Positions 1-12,932 of a stretch of DNA of 64,000 nucleotides are shown one piece after another. The stretch is taken from assembly GCA_007922305.1 (NCBI GenBank), contig ML677385.1:9744470-9808469 (forward strand). Direction: 5' to 3'. The stretch is from Dermatemys mawii. Lineage: Eukaryota > Chordata > Testudines > Dermatemydidae. The notes below the pieces were generated by a model that worked only from the letters and a program-made list of their open reading frames with translations, had not been told where the DNA came from and made no database searches. The position numbers were made by a program, and so were the translations under genes. The stretch's first letter is position 1, and the number at the start of each line of letters is the position of its first letter.

Positions 1-3000
1 AGCATGTCCCTATCCCCACTTTTACATTACAATTGTTCTGGTGGTAACCCACTTGATGAGCAAAAACCCACAGGATTTTTGAGCGCTGCAGGGATCTTTA
101 GCTTAGGTACGAGGAGCGTTGCTGCATAGAGAGAGAGAGACAACCAGCTTAACCATGCAAGTTATTTATTGTCAGGTAATAAGCATACAAGGGGAGCCAA
201 ACAAACAAAACAGTTATAACATTAAATCTAACTTAAATTTGATTACAAAACTCAGGGTTAGAAAACTATAACTGATCACACAAGTCAAGGTCAGAAGGCT
301 ATACCTAAAGAGAGAGAGAGAGAGAGCTGGGTTCTCACCACTCCATGAAGCTTGAATTGATAGGGGTTCCCAGGTGGTGGTGGTACCTGAGGGTCTTGGA
401 GTGCTGGAGACGGGCACAGATCAGTCAGGAGAAGATGAAGTCCCAGTGGAACTGATGCAGATTTTGGATCCAGGCATCAGAGCACTTACTTGAGCATGGG
501 TAGGGGGTTTTGTCGGGAAAGAACAGTGGTTCAAGGGAGAACACTAGATTTGTTTGTGGGTAAACTGATGGCTCTTGGGAGTACACCAAAGTTGTTTTGT
601 TCAGGCTAGACAATAGGAACTGCTCGTTCCTGGCTATGGGGGTGGTCCTTCAAGGGAGCTCGCAATGCAGTTAGGCAGCTTCCATATTTTGGATACCAAT
701 AAAGGATTTATTACTAGAATTAGTCTGATAATTACTGAGCTGGGAGTGTGCACAGGTGTGGGCTCATTAACATCTGGAGCAGAGATTCCCCATCATGCAG
801 TGCTTTCCTGGTTCCAGTGTTTCTTGCTTTGGAATCTCTGTTCTCCAGTCTGTATGCTAAAGGGGATGCCTCCTTGTCCTGTCTTCAATGCAATAAGGCT
901 AGGGGAGTTTCCTTAATCCTGTCACCCTTGTCCGGATAGGGTTAGGTGCGTCTTCCACTGCCTTTTCATTGCTTTTTTTTTAGTCTTTCTTCTGATCGGC
1001 TTTGGTTCAAGGAGAGGCTAGGGAAGGGGACACAGCTGCTAGGTAACAAGACACAATATTCAGAGGTGCTGTATAGAAATGCCCTTTCTACCTATGCTAC
1101 TTTGCTCTGAATTGTCACATATACTAAGAAGACCTGTTGTCCGTCCCCTTACACCGGTGCTTGAAATCACTCATTTTAGGATGAGGGAGATATCAATCCG
1201 ACAACCAGCCAGACATCGTCATGGATTAAAATGATGCTGCTTTATACTTTCAGCCATTGACAGCAAAAGTGAAGAAATAGCAAGCTGTATTAATGTCACA
1301 CACACTGATTTACATAGATACCTGGACCTACTACTCTACTGCAAGCCACACATTTTCACTGGGCCCCAGCTCGAAATGGTTGCATGTGCACTTCCATGAC
1401 ATTCAAGTTATGAGCCTATATGTGTGGAAGTTTGAATAGCTCATGCCCATAAATTCCCAAATGATCTTGTAATTTTAGTGTGCCTCTACATACAACGTAA
1501 CTTTCAAAATAGCCCTCACTTCCTGCACATAAATAAATAAATGCTTAATACAAAACATTGGCTTCTATCAAATATTCTTTGAAAATCAGGGCCATAATAT
1601 TCCTTTAAATAAACCAATGGTAATCTCAGTTTAAACTAAAAATTTCCTTGATTTTCTTTGTTGGAGAAGACATGCAAATTTGACTGTCAAGTGATTTAGA
1701 TACTTGAGCTTTATGGGCTCACATACGTCAGTGATGATGCATTCAAAATGTCTGGTTAGACAGCTGTCTGTCCATATATTCTTAATTGTTATTACTTGTT
1801 ATTTTGATTACGATAGCATCCAGGAGTCCAAATCAGGATCAGGGCTCTTCTTTGCTTAGTGCTTTACAAGTACACTGTAAAGGCAATCTCTTTTCTGAGG
1901 AGGTTAAAATCTAGATTAAGACATGACACAAGTCGGTGTAACAGACACTTGGAAGGAATAGGCATGGAGGAGAGGCTAAATGGGAAATATATAATTTGTG
2001 TAGCTATGTGCACAGCTAGTTTTGAGTCATTCAGTTACTTTTTGACTTTTGAGATACAAGTAAACAAACTATCAATATCCAATGTCGCTGCTGGTCATCT
2101 ACCTAGTCATTGTCAACTGGCAGTTTCCTGTAGGCATCACAGTAGATGTGGGCCTTGAGGAAAGATTTGGGAGAAAGGGTAGTGATTTTACTGACTAGCT
2201 CAGAAAAGTGTGCTATGCATAAGAAACAGCATAGAAGAAAGTGGTGAAGATGCTTGTGGGGAGAAAAAGTAAATGTGATCAAGGCTGATAGCTGGTGAAA
2301 TGCAATTGGTGTCTGAGAGTCATAAGATACAGAAGTGGTTAAGTAGGAAGGAACTAAGTTGTGAATTGCCTTAAAGGTAAAGTTTGTATTTGATTCAGTG
2401 GCAGGACTAACACCAGGTGATACTGTTAGAACAAAATGCCAGGGGGGTGGCCTCAGCAGGAGAGTTTTGAATGGAGCTGATAAGCAGTAAGGTAAAAGGG
2501 AGAGAGGTGAGGATGGTTGAGAAAAGGAGTTACAGTAATCAAGATAAGGGATTATAAAAGCCTGTTTGAGATATCAAATGGTATAGACAGAGTGTAAAGG
2601 TCAGATCTTTGACATACTGTGGAGTAAGAAAAAGCAAGATTTCATACAACCAGGCTGTGTTAGGCTACAGAAAGAAGGTAGAGTAAAAGACAGCACCTTG
2701 GTTAAGGGTGGTGGCACGGAGGATGACAGACACATATTCTGCAGCTGGAAGATCAAAGCATGCACACTACTTAATTTATTGTCTCTAAAATTCTTTCCCT
2801 TATCAGATTTTTAAATATATGCCAGGCAAAAGCCCATTTTAAAGGCAGGGAATTCTTTAGAGAAATTGTCTGAAGTGATTTGATTTTGGGTTCTACAGAG
2901 CAGCTACTTCAGTTCCAGTGTTTTTAAATCTCTTTGCATTTTTTCTCCACCTGTGTTGGCAACAGGACTGGAGAGGGAGGCAAATCTTTAAGCTATTGGT

Positions 3001-3818
3001 GTAGAGATTAAATCTACTTGCAGTGTCACGATGCCTCTATGCTTCACAGCAGTTAGGTCCCTGCACATAATAAAACTGGTCCTAAATGCACCTTCATTTT
3101 GAATGTCTCTCTTTCTGAATGACAAAATGTGAATCAGTGTTGCAGTGGATGGTGAAGAAATAAAAAACAGCTATAAAACAAAGTAATGAAAAGTCTGTGG
3201 GGTGGGAACACAGGGAAAATAATTCTACAGGGTACTAAATTTTTAATTTCCCAACTTTGCACAATGTTGGTTTTTTCCAAGGTCAGCTGACTGGTAACTA
3301 ACATAAATCAATTGGGAAAGACTGTATCCTTCAGACTGTATCCTTCAAATCAACTCAGTAGAGGGTAGAATCAGAACCTTTGTGGTATGAATGCTACAAG
3401 TGCATCTATAAACTGTCTCCTCCCTAATTGAGACAGCAGGGGTTTTGCTAAGCTTGCCTTAGCTGTGAAAGTCATTCTTTGCATATATTACAAAAGAAGT
3501 CAGCTCATAAATCTGAAAACCTGGATGTGAAAGTGGAGTTGTCTGTTCAGTAGACAGATTAGTATGGGGGGGAAAAAAAACAACCCTAGGAAGCATTTGT
3601 AGGTTTACAGAAGGGCTCCTAAGTTTTACAGTTGACAGTTTTATGTGGTATCTTCTGGAATGCAGCCTACCTAGAGCTTCTTTTTCTGATGGCAATCACC
3701 ACTTTTTTCATATTTAATTCATAATTCTTGTTGAAACACCTGGTATAATATCTTTGATTGTTAATTATAAGTCTTATGTTTAAGCGAACAAAAAATATTT
3801 TATTTCTCTATATCTTAG
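1..3818 (+). other. Intron 17 of dystrophin, 3' part
   Basis: No exon is seen before 3819. About 100-1160 looks like a long-terminal-repeat or other retroelement relic, probably on the minus strand (richer in G+C, short AG runs at 128-142 and 309-327); this rests on memory of similar turtle sequence and has no clear ends. About 2230-2760 resembles a moderately repeated reptile sequence of unknown class. A short tandem doublet of 14 bp lies near 3328-3357. The rest is AT-rich with no coding signal. The intron ends in a pyrimidine-rich stretch and TTAG at 3815-3818. Confidence 0.85.
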
Positions 3819-3942
3819 GTTTGATGTCGATACAACAGAACTACACAGTTGGATGACCCGCTCAGAAGCTGTACTTCAAAGTCCCGAGTTTGCAATATAT
3901 AGAAAAGAAGGCAACCTGTCAGACCTCAGAGAAAGAGTCAAT
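3819..3942 (+). CDS. Dystrophin exon 18 (spectrin repeat R4, first part)
   Basis: This is the 124-bp exon equivalent to human DMD exon 18. The first base (g) completes a codon begun in exon 17; then 41 full codons follow, ending in phase 0. The peptide includes FDVDTTELHSWMTRSEAVLQ and SPEFAIYRKEGNLSDL, nearly the human sequence. The Trp in HSW marks helix A of rod repeat R4, just after hinge 2 in the family layout. Dystrophin links cortical actin to the membrane dystroglycan complex in muscle; this rod part acts as an elastic spacer with membrane-lipid and actin contacts. The acceptor is TTAG (3815-3818). The donor is AAT|GTAGGA, weaker than consensus because the last exon base is T and +4 to +6 are G, G, A. 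Length, frame and identity make the call secure. Confidence 0.97.
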
Positions 3943-6179
3943 GTAGGAAAATACATGCTCATATTTGTTTGTCAGTTTGTATTAATTTTTCAAAGTAATT
4001 TCAAAGTCCAAATCTAAAAAAGTTGAACTGTAGATTGGCAAACATTGATTGACCATACATATCCAAATTTTCAGAATTGTTCATTAATTTTGTGTGTCCC
4101 AGATTTTCGCTGGCAGTTTGATATATGTTGTGCCTGAGGTGGTGTTGACCCATATATCCAAGTCCACACACTTTTAACTTGTACAGCAGATGTGTACAAG
4201 TCTAAATAAAAGCAGAATCAAGCTCTCTATATAGCACACTATGTACATAATCATACTGCTACTTTTTTTCATTTTAGAATTTTTATGTTCTTATCATATA
4301 CTCAAAAGCAAAGTCATATTGTACTGTATGTAAAGGAAGAATCAGTATTTCCTTCTAGTAATAGTGTTCTAATAAAGATCCCAAATATAAACAGTCATAA
4401 TGCTCTCTTGACCTTAAACAAGTCTGGCCCGGGTAGTATGGAACACTTGAAAAATGATTCTTTAATCTTCACGGCCTCAGTGATGATTTTGCAATAAGCC
4501 GTAACACTATGTGCATTTTTCACACACTCTGAATTTAGTCTGTTAAACACTAAAATATTTGAATACTTGGAAATAATTTGATTTTTGAAAATAGCTTCAA
4601 AAATTATCTGCTTTATTCAGAGTACAAGGAGAAATCCATATCTAGCTAGCTATTATACTCAAAGCCTGTGATATTTTTCAAATGTGTTTGTTTAAAAATT
4701 AACATATATACATTCTTAGTTCATGTACTGCAAATGGAAAAAGATTGCCAACACTAAATAATTTCTGCTTCCTGTTTGTGTCTCCATCTTAAATCAGCTC
4801 TGATAAGATGAAGGAACATTGAATTTTAGTCCTCCAGAAGTATATATTCAAAAGTTTCTTGTTACCTCACTTATCTTGCAGTGATTTGTGTTTAATCAAT
4901 AGTCTCCATAGCAATTCTGGAAGAAAGCACCTAATAGTCTATGGTTTACTGAATTCAGCACTCTGATGCCACCCGCTCATCTTTGTGTACTTGGAAGTAA
5001 TATTAATAATTATATGGTAAATGATTTTACTCTGACCATTTCTATCTGCTCCATGAAATGTGCACATATTAAAAACAAAACTGGCATAATACATGCATGA
5101 TGGATGCAGGCATTCAGATACTAGAGTGACGAAGACAATTTAATTCATAAAGAGATAGACGCTTAATTTTCAGAGGGCTTCACCCACTATACTACTGGTT
5201 TTTTAAATAATTGAGGGTTCCCTTTTTTTCCATTTTTAGGAGCATAATCGCCTCAAAGTTGGCAAATGAGCTCTTGCCCGGACCTTTGTAATTATTCTGA
5301 ACACTTGCACAATCAGATGCCCTTAGCCAATAAGGTGTTCCCCTTCCTGATGTCAGTTTTATAATATTTTGTAATATCCTTAAGGGATTCAGGAGCCATG
5401 GTTCGTTCGCCTCCCTCCTCCTTTCCTTCCCTTGCTCCCAAGGAGGCGGTGATCTGTGTCTCTGCAAGTGAGAGATGGAGGTAGATGAACCACAGACCCA
5501 CTTCTGCTCCCAGCTGGGGTTCCCAGCAGCTCTTGCCCCAGACTCCTTTTGGGCTCCTCTTTTGTTGATGGTAAGGCAAAGTTTGGGGGCAGGAGGCTAG
5601 TAGCAGCACCATCTTTTCAGATCTCTTTGCCAAAATGATCACATGGAATGTTCTGGATTGTACATGTATATGATTACATGGGAGTGTGCTTGATTGGATT
5701 CCTGCATGGTCCTCCTCTCCATTTTGGTCCCCCCAGATACTGTAACACTGGAAATTGGGTTAAAGGAATTGGAGACAACAGGATCTTTCAACTGCTCCAT
5801 AGACAACATTAGAAAGTGAATATTAACATGATTGAGAAGCTTGTTTCCAATTACCTGTGCTGGAAAACAGTGCAGAAAAATCTGCTTCTGAGATCATTTT
5901 TTTTTCATCCTGCATCCCACTCTTTGAAGAACTTTCTCTTCTAAAAAGAAATGGGAGAAATAACAAACTTTGTTATCTCACTTTGACACTGAAAATCTTT
6001 TTGTAAAGACCACGGCTGAGTTGGGTTTGGAAGAACATCTTTTTTAAAAAAAAAAGTTTACATTTTGCCTTGAGTAACTCCACATTTGAGAGTCTACAAG
6101 TTGCAGGGATTAAACAGGCTCTAACTCCTTTAGTTAGTATTAATATAGGTGTAAATAAACAATGAGATAGCTCCCTTTG

Positions 6180-7290
6180 ATGGACAGCCAGCCAGCCAGT
6201 TATCTGTAAAATCCCTCTTGGTAGCTGTTCTTTACTAGCTTTACCTGTAAAGCGTTAAAAAATTCCCCAGATAAAGGGGGGGAAAAAGTGGGCACCTGAC
6301 CAAAAGAGCCAATGGGAAGGATAGAACTTTTTAAAAATGGGGAAAGAAACTTTCCCTTTCTCTGTTTTTCTCTGGGCTGCAGGAACCCAGAGCAGCAATG
6401 CTATCAGCAGAAATGTAGTATAAGGTTTGAACCAGGTATGAAAAAGTATGTTCCATACCTAGAAGGAATAATTGGATAGGAAATATTTAGTTAGATTCTA
6501 TTAGGCTATTTCTTTATTTTGTCTTGTGGATCTCCTCTTTGCTAACCCCAGATTATTCTGTTTGATTGTAACCTTTAAGATGAAGCCCCAAGAAGCTATT
6601 TGGGGTGCTTATTTTTTTTGGAATTGCTCTTTTAAAATCTAGAAAAAGCCAAATATATTTCCAAAGTTCCAAATATTCTCTTTGTTTTTTGTTTGTTTTG
6701 TTTTGTTTTTAATAAAATTTACCTTTTTTAAGAATAGGATTGGATTTTTGGTGTCCTAAGACGTTTGGGCATATTTTGCTTGATTAGCTGGGGGAAACAG
6801 CTAATGTCCTTTGTTTTCTTTCTCAGCTCTTCCCTGGAGGGGTAGGTGAAAGGGTGTGAGAGTACTGCACAGAGAGGAATTCCCAAGTGCTCCTTCCTGG
6901 GTCCCAGGTGGTTTCTTTGTGTGTTTTGGTTTGGGGTGGTTTTTTTTGCATTGAGGTGGTGGCAGCGTTTGCCAAGCCAAGGTCAGAGAAAAGCTGTATC
7001 CTTGGGAGTTTAATACAAGCCTGAAGTGACCAGCAATGTTCCCTCTAATTTTTGACAGGACGTGTGCACAAAAATTTCTTCAGTGCAAATTTTTGTGCTT
7101 CTGTGCAAATTTTTGTGCACGTAGTGTTTCGCCATGTGCGCAGGGTTTAGGATCTGTGTACACACACACAGATTAGAGGGAACAGTGGTGGCCACTATTA
7201 ATTTTTAGAATCCTTGCAGGCCCCCAGTTTCTGCACTCAAAGTGACAGAGTGGGGATTCAGCCTTGACAATAGGGGAAACTTTTAAAGAT
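6180..7290 (+). mobile_element. LTR-like interspersed repeat, approximate ends
   Basis: This stretch has the make-up of a retroelement long terminal repeat: a G+C richer 5' part, a polyadenylation signal AATAAA at 6711-6716 followed by a TG-rich region, and then a further 500 bases of moderate G+C. It matches my memory of a high-copy turtle repeat, but I could not find paired TG/CA ends or a target-site duplication, so the edges are approximate and the class (endogenous retrovirus, Gypsy or other) is open. A short hAT-type element at 7034-7187 is inserted into it and splits its 3' part. No retroviral protein frame is present. Confidence 0.4.
7034..7187. mobile_element. Short hAT-type MITE (154 bp)
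   Basis: Terminal inverted repeats are CAATGTTCCCTCTAAT at the left and ATTAGAGGGAACAGTG at the right (15 of 16 complementary). Flanking 8-bp direct repeats, GTGACCAG (7026-7033) and GTGGCCAC (7188-7195), match at 6 of 8, as expected for an old hAT-type target-site duplication. The inside holds short repeated TGTGCAAATTTTTGTGC-like words that pair with each other. No transposase frame, so it was non-autonomous. It sits inside the LTR-like repeat and is therefore younger than it. Confidence 0.8.
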
Positions 7291-9245
7291 CATTGGTGAC
7301 AGCTACCGGCTGAAATCTGTATTGGACACTGCTCAGCTGCTGGCAGAAGTAAAGTAAGGGCAAGGTTTTAAATGGCCAGATTTGAAAACTTGCCTGTACT
7401 TGATTTTTTTTTTTTTTAGACACAACCTCTCTCTCCTTGGAAATGGAAGCAGAGGTGGGAAATGGCAGCCAGCACCTTAAATTAACAAGAGCTTTCACAA
7501 CTGCCAGTTCTCACTTCTATTTCTGTAGAAATAAGGGTCAGAACAAGGGAAAAATAAGTTGACAGGGTATGGGCTGCTTGCTAAAATCTGCATCTCCAGA
7601 GTCAAAAGTCAGCTATTGACTAAGGCTATTTAATTAAAAATTTTTAGACAAAAAAGACAAATATTATAGAAATGATTATTCAGTGAGGCTGTCTGTATAC
7701 ATGTATTATACTGTTACACCTGTAAATATATTTAGGCATCCGTACACATGAGAAAATGTGCACACACACTGGGTTTATTCACACACACAGGAAGAGAGAG
7801 AGATTATGGATCTGATCCAAAGCCCACTGAAGTCAATGGCCCTATATTTTTATCTTGGCCCTATATGGTGTTTTATCATGACTACAAGGTCATATGGCAT
7901 GAAGGTTTCCTTAAGGGATGACCATATAAGTAATGAATGTAATCTAAAATGAAGGCCAATGAAACCTTTTACCCTATTCCATACCTTCAGGAACTCTGTA
8001 TGTGATATGTACTTTACAGAAAACAATTCTGACAATGCTTTAAAGGATTCCTTGTTCAGCCATAATGACAAGTTCCTTTGTTACTGTGAATCTGAATGTA
8101 AATGGTTTAGGTGGAGAAAATAATGAAAATTAACTAGACAGAAAACTTTAAGAAGTCGTTCAAGGTTGAGAATATATATCAGTAATTTAACAGTAAAAAT
8201 CTTTACAATGATTAGTTAGTAAATAAAATAACATTTAGAAGCCTGACAATTCAGAGTTAAAGTTAAACCTACCAGAAACCCAAACTTTAGCAAATGTGGG
8301 AGAGTTCACAAAGTACAATGCTCAAACTACTTACATTTGGCCCCTTAGCAAGCTCAAGCTCCTACATTCTTTTTTTCCCTTTTATAGCTGCCATTTATAG
8401 CTACTTTACAGATAAATTGTGTTTGCATCAAACGTTTTTTAAAGAAATCCAACTCTGCAGCTGGTAGCTTAGGACTTTCCCTCACACCTTTTTTATGCAA
8501 CACTGTAAGTTCACACCCTGGCTTGCCATGCACTGACTCAGTGCATAGAGAAGCCCTAAGATTTTACACAGAAACTCTCATTGTGCAGCTTGCTGATGGT
8601 ATATCAAAACTGGGAATCAGACAGCAGTGATTTAAAATTTGTTTAATGTTTCAATTGTAGACATGGCAGTGCTGCATATAATGATCTTGGATAATTGGTT
8701 ACCAAATAAAATCATATAATTCAACAGTAGCCTCTTAGTTTATAGAATTGGGCCTGCATGGTGGAGAGTGGAGAATGACTCCCTAGATTGCTATTGGCCA
8801 AATGAAGGATTTTTAAAGTGTTTTTGTGAACAGTGCCTGACGTACCGCTGCATAATTAAGAATAGAACATTTTAAATGTTGGTCGCTGATAAGATGAAAC
8901 TATGATATATGAATAAGATACTGTAGTCTGATATTCTGCTTTCATCAGAGTATCAGGAAAAGGCATAAACTGTTGTCTCATTTGTGGATATAGCATGTTG
9001 TATAGGAGTGAAGTGTTCTACTGCTGACTAGAAAATAGATGCACGTGGTGTTTGCTATTATCACATATCTTTTTTTAAAGCTAACGAAGTACTTACAAAA
9101 AAGTACACACATGAAGACGATTGTCAAGTAAAGTTGACTGAAAAATCAGAATTTTTCTTGCATTTTAAATTTTCTATTGGAAATGCTAATATTTCCTGCA
9201 GAAAATTTCTAAAGTGTGGGGCAAGTGTGTTTTTTGGTCACCTCC

Positions 9246-9406
9246 ATAGGCATGCGCAGCACATTTCATTAGGGTGTGCACCCAGGAAATTTTATCTATC
9301 TATTTATTTATTTAAAGGTGCCACACACTGCATTGAAAGCCACTTTTTTTTGAGACATTAAGATGTGCCTGGGCACACCCAGCACGCCCTGTGCGCGCGC
9401 CTGTGC
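9246..9406. mobile_element. Short hAT-like MITE (161 bp)
   Basis: An exact 8-bp direct repeat TCACCTCC lies at 9238-9245 and 9407-9414. Between the copies the ends are imperfect inverted repeats: the left side reads ATAGGCATGCGC and later GGGTGTGCACCCAGG (9272-9286), and the right side CCTGGGCACACCC (9368-9380) and then GCGCGCCTGTGC. The centre has a (TATC/TTTA) microsatellite at 9294-9315. The 8-bp duplication points to the hAT group. There is no coding content. Confidence 0.65.
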
Positions 9407-10605
9407 TCACCTCCCAATACGTACTTACTGTTTCCCAACTTTTTGCAGTGGCACCAACTGGGAAACAGGAATAAAAAGTGAGAAGGTAAGGAACACATTT
9501 CACTTTTAGAAGTAACATGTTCACATTTAAATTTTAACACACTACTTAAATGTGCAAGTGTTACTGTTTCTCTCAGTCATACTTTCAATATTTAGTTACT
9601 GATTGCCAACTGGCAGAAGTTGGAAAACAATAATAATACATGGGAAAGTATCTTTTTCCACACTTTGACTTTTTTTTACACCTTTTGCTAATTGAAGTGT
9701 AGTCTGAAGGAGAGGGGAAAATTGCATTTAAAAATAGAAAAATTCTTAAAAATTAAGGATATCTTTCCACAAATGTTTTGTTTCCAAAATGTTGTATTTT
9801 TCCAGAAAAATATTGAAAGATTAACAAATGTATTGACAATATTTGTGTGAAAAAACATTTTTGACTTTTTTTAAATTAAAGCCCTATTTTCCAATTAAAA
9901 AACTTTTCCTCGGAAAATGTTTGACTATTGCAGTTGTTAAGGTTCTGATGCGTAGCACTCAAAGGTTTGGAAATGCCAAAATTAAGGTTTTCTGCACAAC
10001 CTTAACCTCAAACCACTTGTGTAGGGAATGAGTGAAGAGTACTACCTCAATCACCACAGAAGATGAGAAATGTGTAATGAACGAAGGAGGGTTGAAGAGG
10101 TAAATGAGAGGGGTGTTGTGCAGGGACGGCAACCATTACTGAGGCATGGGGAAATAACGTATGAGGCTAACCATAAATATTTTAAAAAGTTATTTCATTC
10201 ACTGTGCACTGTTGAGCCTGCAGATTTAATAATGATGGGACCTGTGGAAAAATGTGATCATGTACTTAAAAATAATCTAAAAGTATCTCAAAATGCATAC
10301 ACAAAAGGAGCAGAATTCATGTTGTTTAGGCCACTTTTACTTTGACATTTTCAGACTTTTGAATAGAACCTTAGCATTATATTTAACAGCTTGTTGTATG
10401 GATACACACGCACATGGGTGGGGGTGTGAAATTCCACCCCCCCAATCCACTCACATGGCAATTCTGTCCATGTGAGAAATTAATTCACATGGTTCCTCAG
10501 TTCATTATGCTTCATCTTCCCTCTGCTCCTTAATCCATCACTTATGGGACTTATCCCAACACACACACACCTCCAGTCACCATTTAAAAAGTCACTTTTA
10601 AAAAA

Positions 10606-10650
10606 ATATCAGCCTACCAAATATCAGCCTACCAAATATCAGCCTACCAA
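10606..10650 (+). repeat. Tandem repeat, 15 bp x 3
   Basis: Three exact copies of a 15-bp unit (ATATCAGCCTACCAA) stand head to tail. They follow a run of A and are followed by a partial match. The perfect identity suggests a recent or slippage-prone array. Confidence 0.9.
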
Positions 10651-12449
10651 TAATCATTATTAATTTGGATTTAATTACTGTCTAGGAATCCCCCACTCAA
10701 TTTTGCTAAATCCTAGGAGTTTGCAGTCTCAGAATAAAATACACAACTGGTGGATATAACAGGTATCTAGAGGTGGGGGCACAAGGTAACAGTGGGACAA
10801 TACTAATCAGCATTCATAAGCAGCAGTAAATGTTTTCTCCTGCCCCCCAAATACTACCTTGACTCAGGATCTCAAAAGATGAAATTTGTCTGGGACTAGT
10901 GACATGTTTTCTATAGATGTAAAAATGTCAGAACTATGAAAAGTCTGTTATCTTCTGGAAACAGGAATTTTTTACCATATGGGAAGAGAGTTTCTGAACT
11001 TTCCACTGGCATTCACAGTGTTTGTGTCTGGCCTTGGAGGGTTCAGGATCACAGACTGCCTTGTCATTTTTATACTTAGAAAAAACAGTACTCTCTATAT
11101 AAATACATAAAAATCAATATAAATCATCTATATAGATATTTACTGGAGTACAGTTTATGGTTCCTTCTGGGCTCTCTACAGTTAGACTAATGGTAACTAC
11201 ATCACCTGGCTTTACAGGCAGAGTGAGACCAAAAAAAAAAGAATCCCATGTCCACTTTTAAAGCTTTATAAAGTGCATTTGTACAACAGTTTTTCTGTAA
11301 TTTATGTGGCATATATAAAAAAAACATGATGGTGTGATATAAAGATTTTATTTGTGCTTGTTAGGAATGACCCATGGAAGCCAGGAGTGAGTAATGCAGT
11401 CATCTTAAATTCATTCTGATAAAACCGAGATACCACATCACACTATCATGCATTAGTTGTTCATAACCTCTGTGTGTGTGTGTCTGTCTATAAATGTATA
11501 ATAAAACATATGCTTATGAAAATAACCCCAAACTTAATTCCTCAGTAAATATCAATCCTCATCTTTTTTTCAGATAGATTATTTGCATACAATTAAATTG
11601 GTGTAAATATTTTCTATAAATTTTGGCATATTGTTACAGTGCATGTTTACAATTATTAAAATATATGATGAAAGGTATAACAACAATAGATAGAAGCTAT
11701 GTGTATATATATTTCACAATGAAATATACAATGAGATAGTGGCAGGCTTTGGGTATGTGGGAATAGGACTGTGTGAGGCTGTGGAAGGTGGCTCTTTGAA
11801 GCCGCTGGCCTGGTAAAAGACATGCACAGTTAGGCTCTATCTGCTACATTGGCATCACTGAGGACTTTTGCATGGTCAGGATTCTGTCTTTCTATATCCC
11901 ACTGTAGAATCAGGGCTTCAATTCATTTAAAAAATATTCATTTTTATTTCCCAATTTTGTTTCTTTTAATTTTTTTCAAGCCATTCATTTTGATACAAAA
12001 ATATGCAAAATCCTCATATTTTCAGGTACAGTGAAAAGAATTTTATTCACAGTCCATTTTTGTTGTGTATGATTCTGCATTAGCATGATAATTTTGAATA
12101 CATGAGAACCAATTTCGAATTAATTTGAGGCATTTTGAGCATTGTAGTTGTTAATTCACTCACCAGTGGTTGTGATGTACAAATTGGGTGTCTTCTCAGC
12201 AGAAAAGTATTGGTATTCATATTTAATGCACTAATTATATTTTTGTTAAAGTAAATGCATTTTTAAAAGATATTTCAAGTCCAGTATCACTTTAAAAGAT
12301 TGGGTTTATATATTTTTATCTACATAAATAAGGCACCTAATATTGGTTGTCTAAATCTATACTTGGGTATCTAAAGCAGTGGCCTAATTTATTTGGTTTC
12401 ATTGCAAGTTGTGAGGGCTCTCAACACCTTTTATAGTCAGGCCCCTTAG

Positions 12450-12932
12450 AGTATGTCTTCACTGTAAGTTCAGTGTGAGCGATCAGCTCCTGGAAGGGGC
12501 CAGCCATACTGCAAAGTCCCGCTTGAGTTACTGTGTTCTGACTGGTGCTGCACTCTCCTGTGTCAGGCATTAGGACTTCTGGGTGCATATCTTGATATCT
12601 GAAGGATCTTTTGTGCTGCAGTAAGATGAATCTCTCTGATTATTTCCCACTGAATTTTGGTAGAACTTGTCTGTCCTTCTGGGGACATGGGGAAATTGTG
12701 GGAAGGCACTGGAGCACTATCAGCACTCGAATGATTAGCCTGCATCCTTCTGCAATGTGGGCAGGTTACTAGCCTAAGTACAAGCAGATTTTAAGCCATG
12801 ACCCAGGTATGCCAGCTATCCCAGACTGAAAACACAGCTAAACTTAGGTAAGAAGGTTTTGTGTGTGGATGAGAGAGGGCTACGACAATACTTGAGTAAA
12901 AGTTCAAGTTAATTCAGCAGTGAAGTCATACC
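12450..12932. mobile_element. Inverted-repeat DNA element of the TATGTCTACACTG type
   Basis: AGTATGTCTTCACTG at 12450-12464 pairs with CAGTGAAGTCATACC at 12918-12932 (13 of 15). Motifs near the ends, such as GGGGCCAGCC and ACTGCAAAGTC, recall a common turtle palindromic MITE family that also appears at about 57520-57738 and 61241-61460. No target-site duplication was settled. The inside may hold unrelated sequence. Confidence 0.45.

Noticed and set aside
1859..2158. 99-codon open frame in intron 17
   Set aside because: No similarity to dystrophin or a known protein; no splice-site pair that keeps the dystrophin frame.
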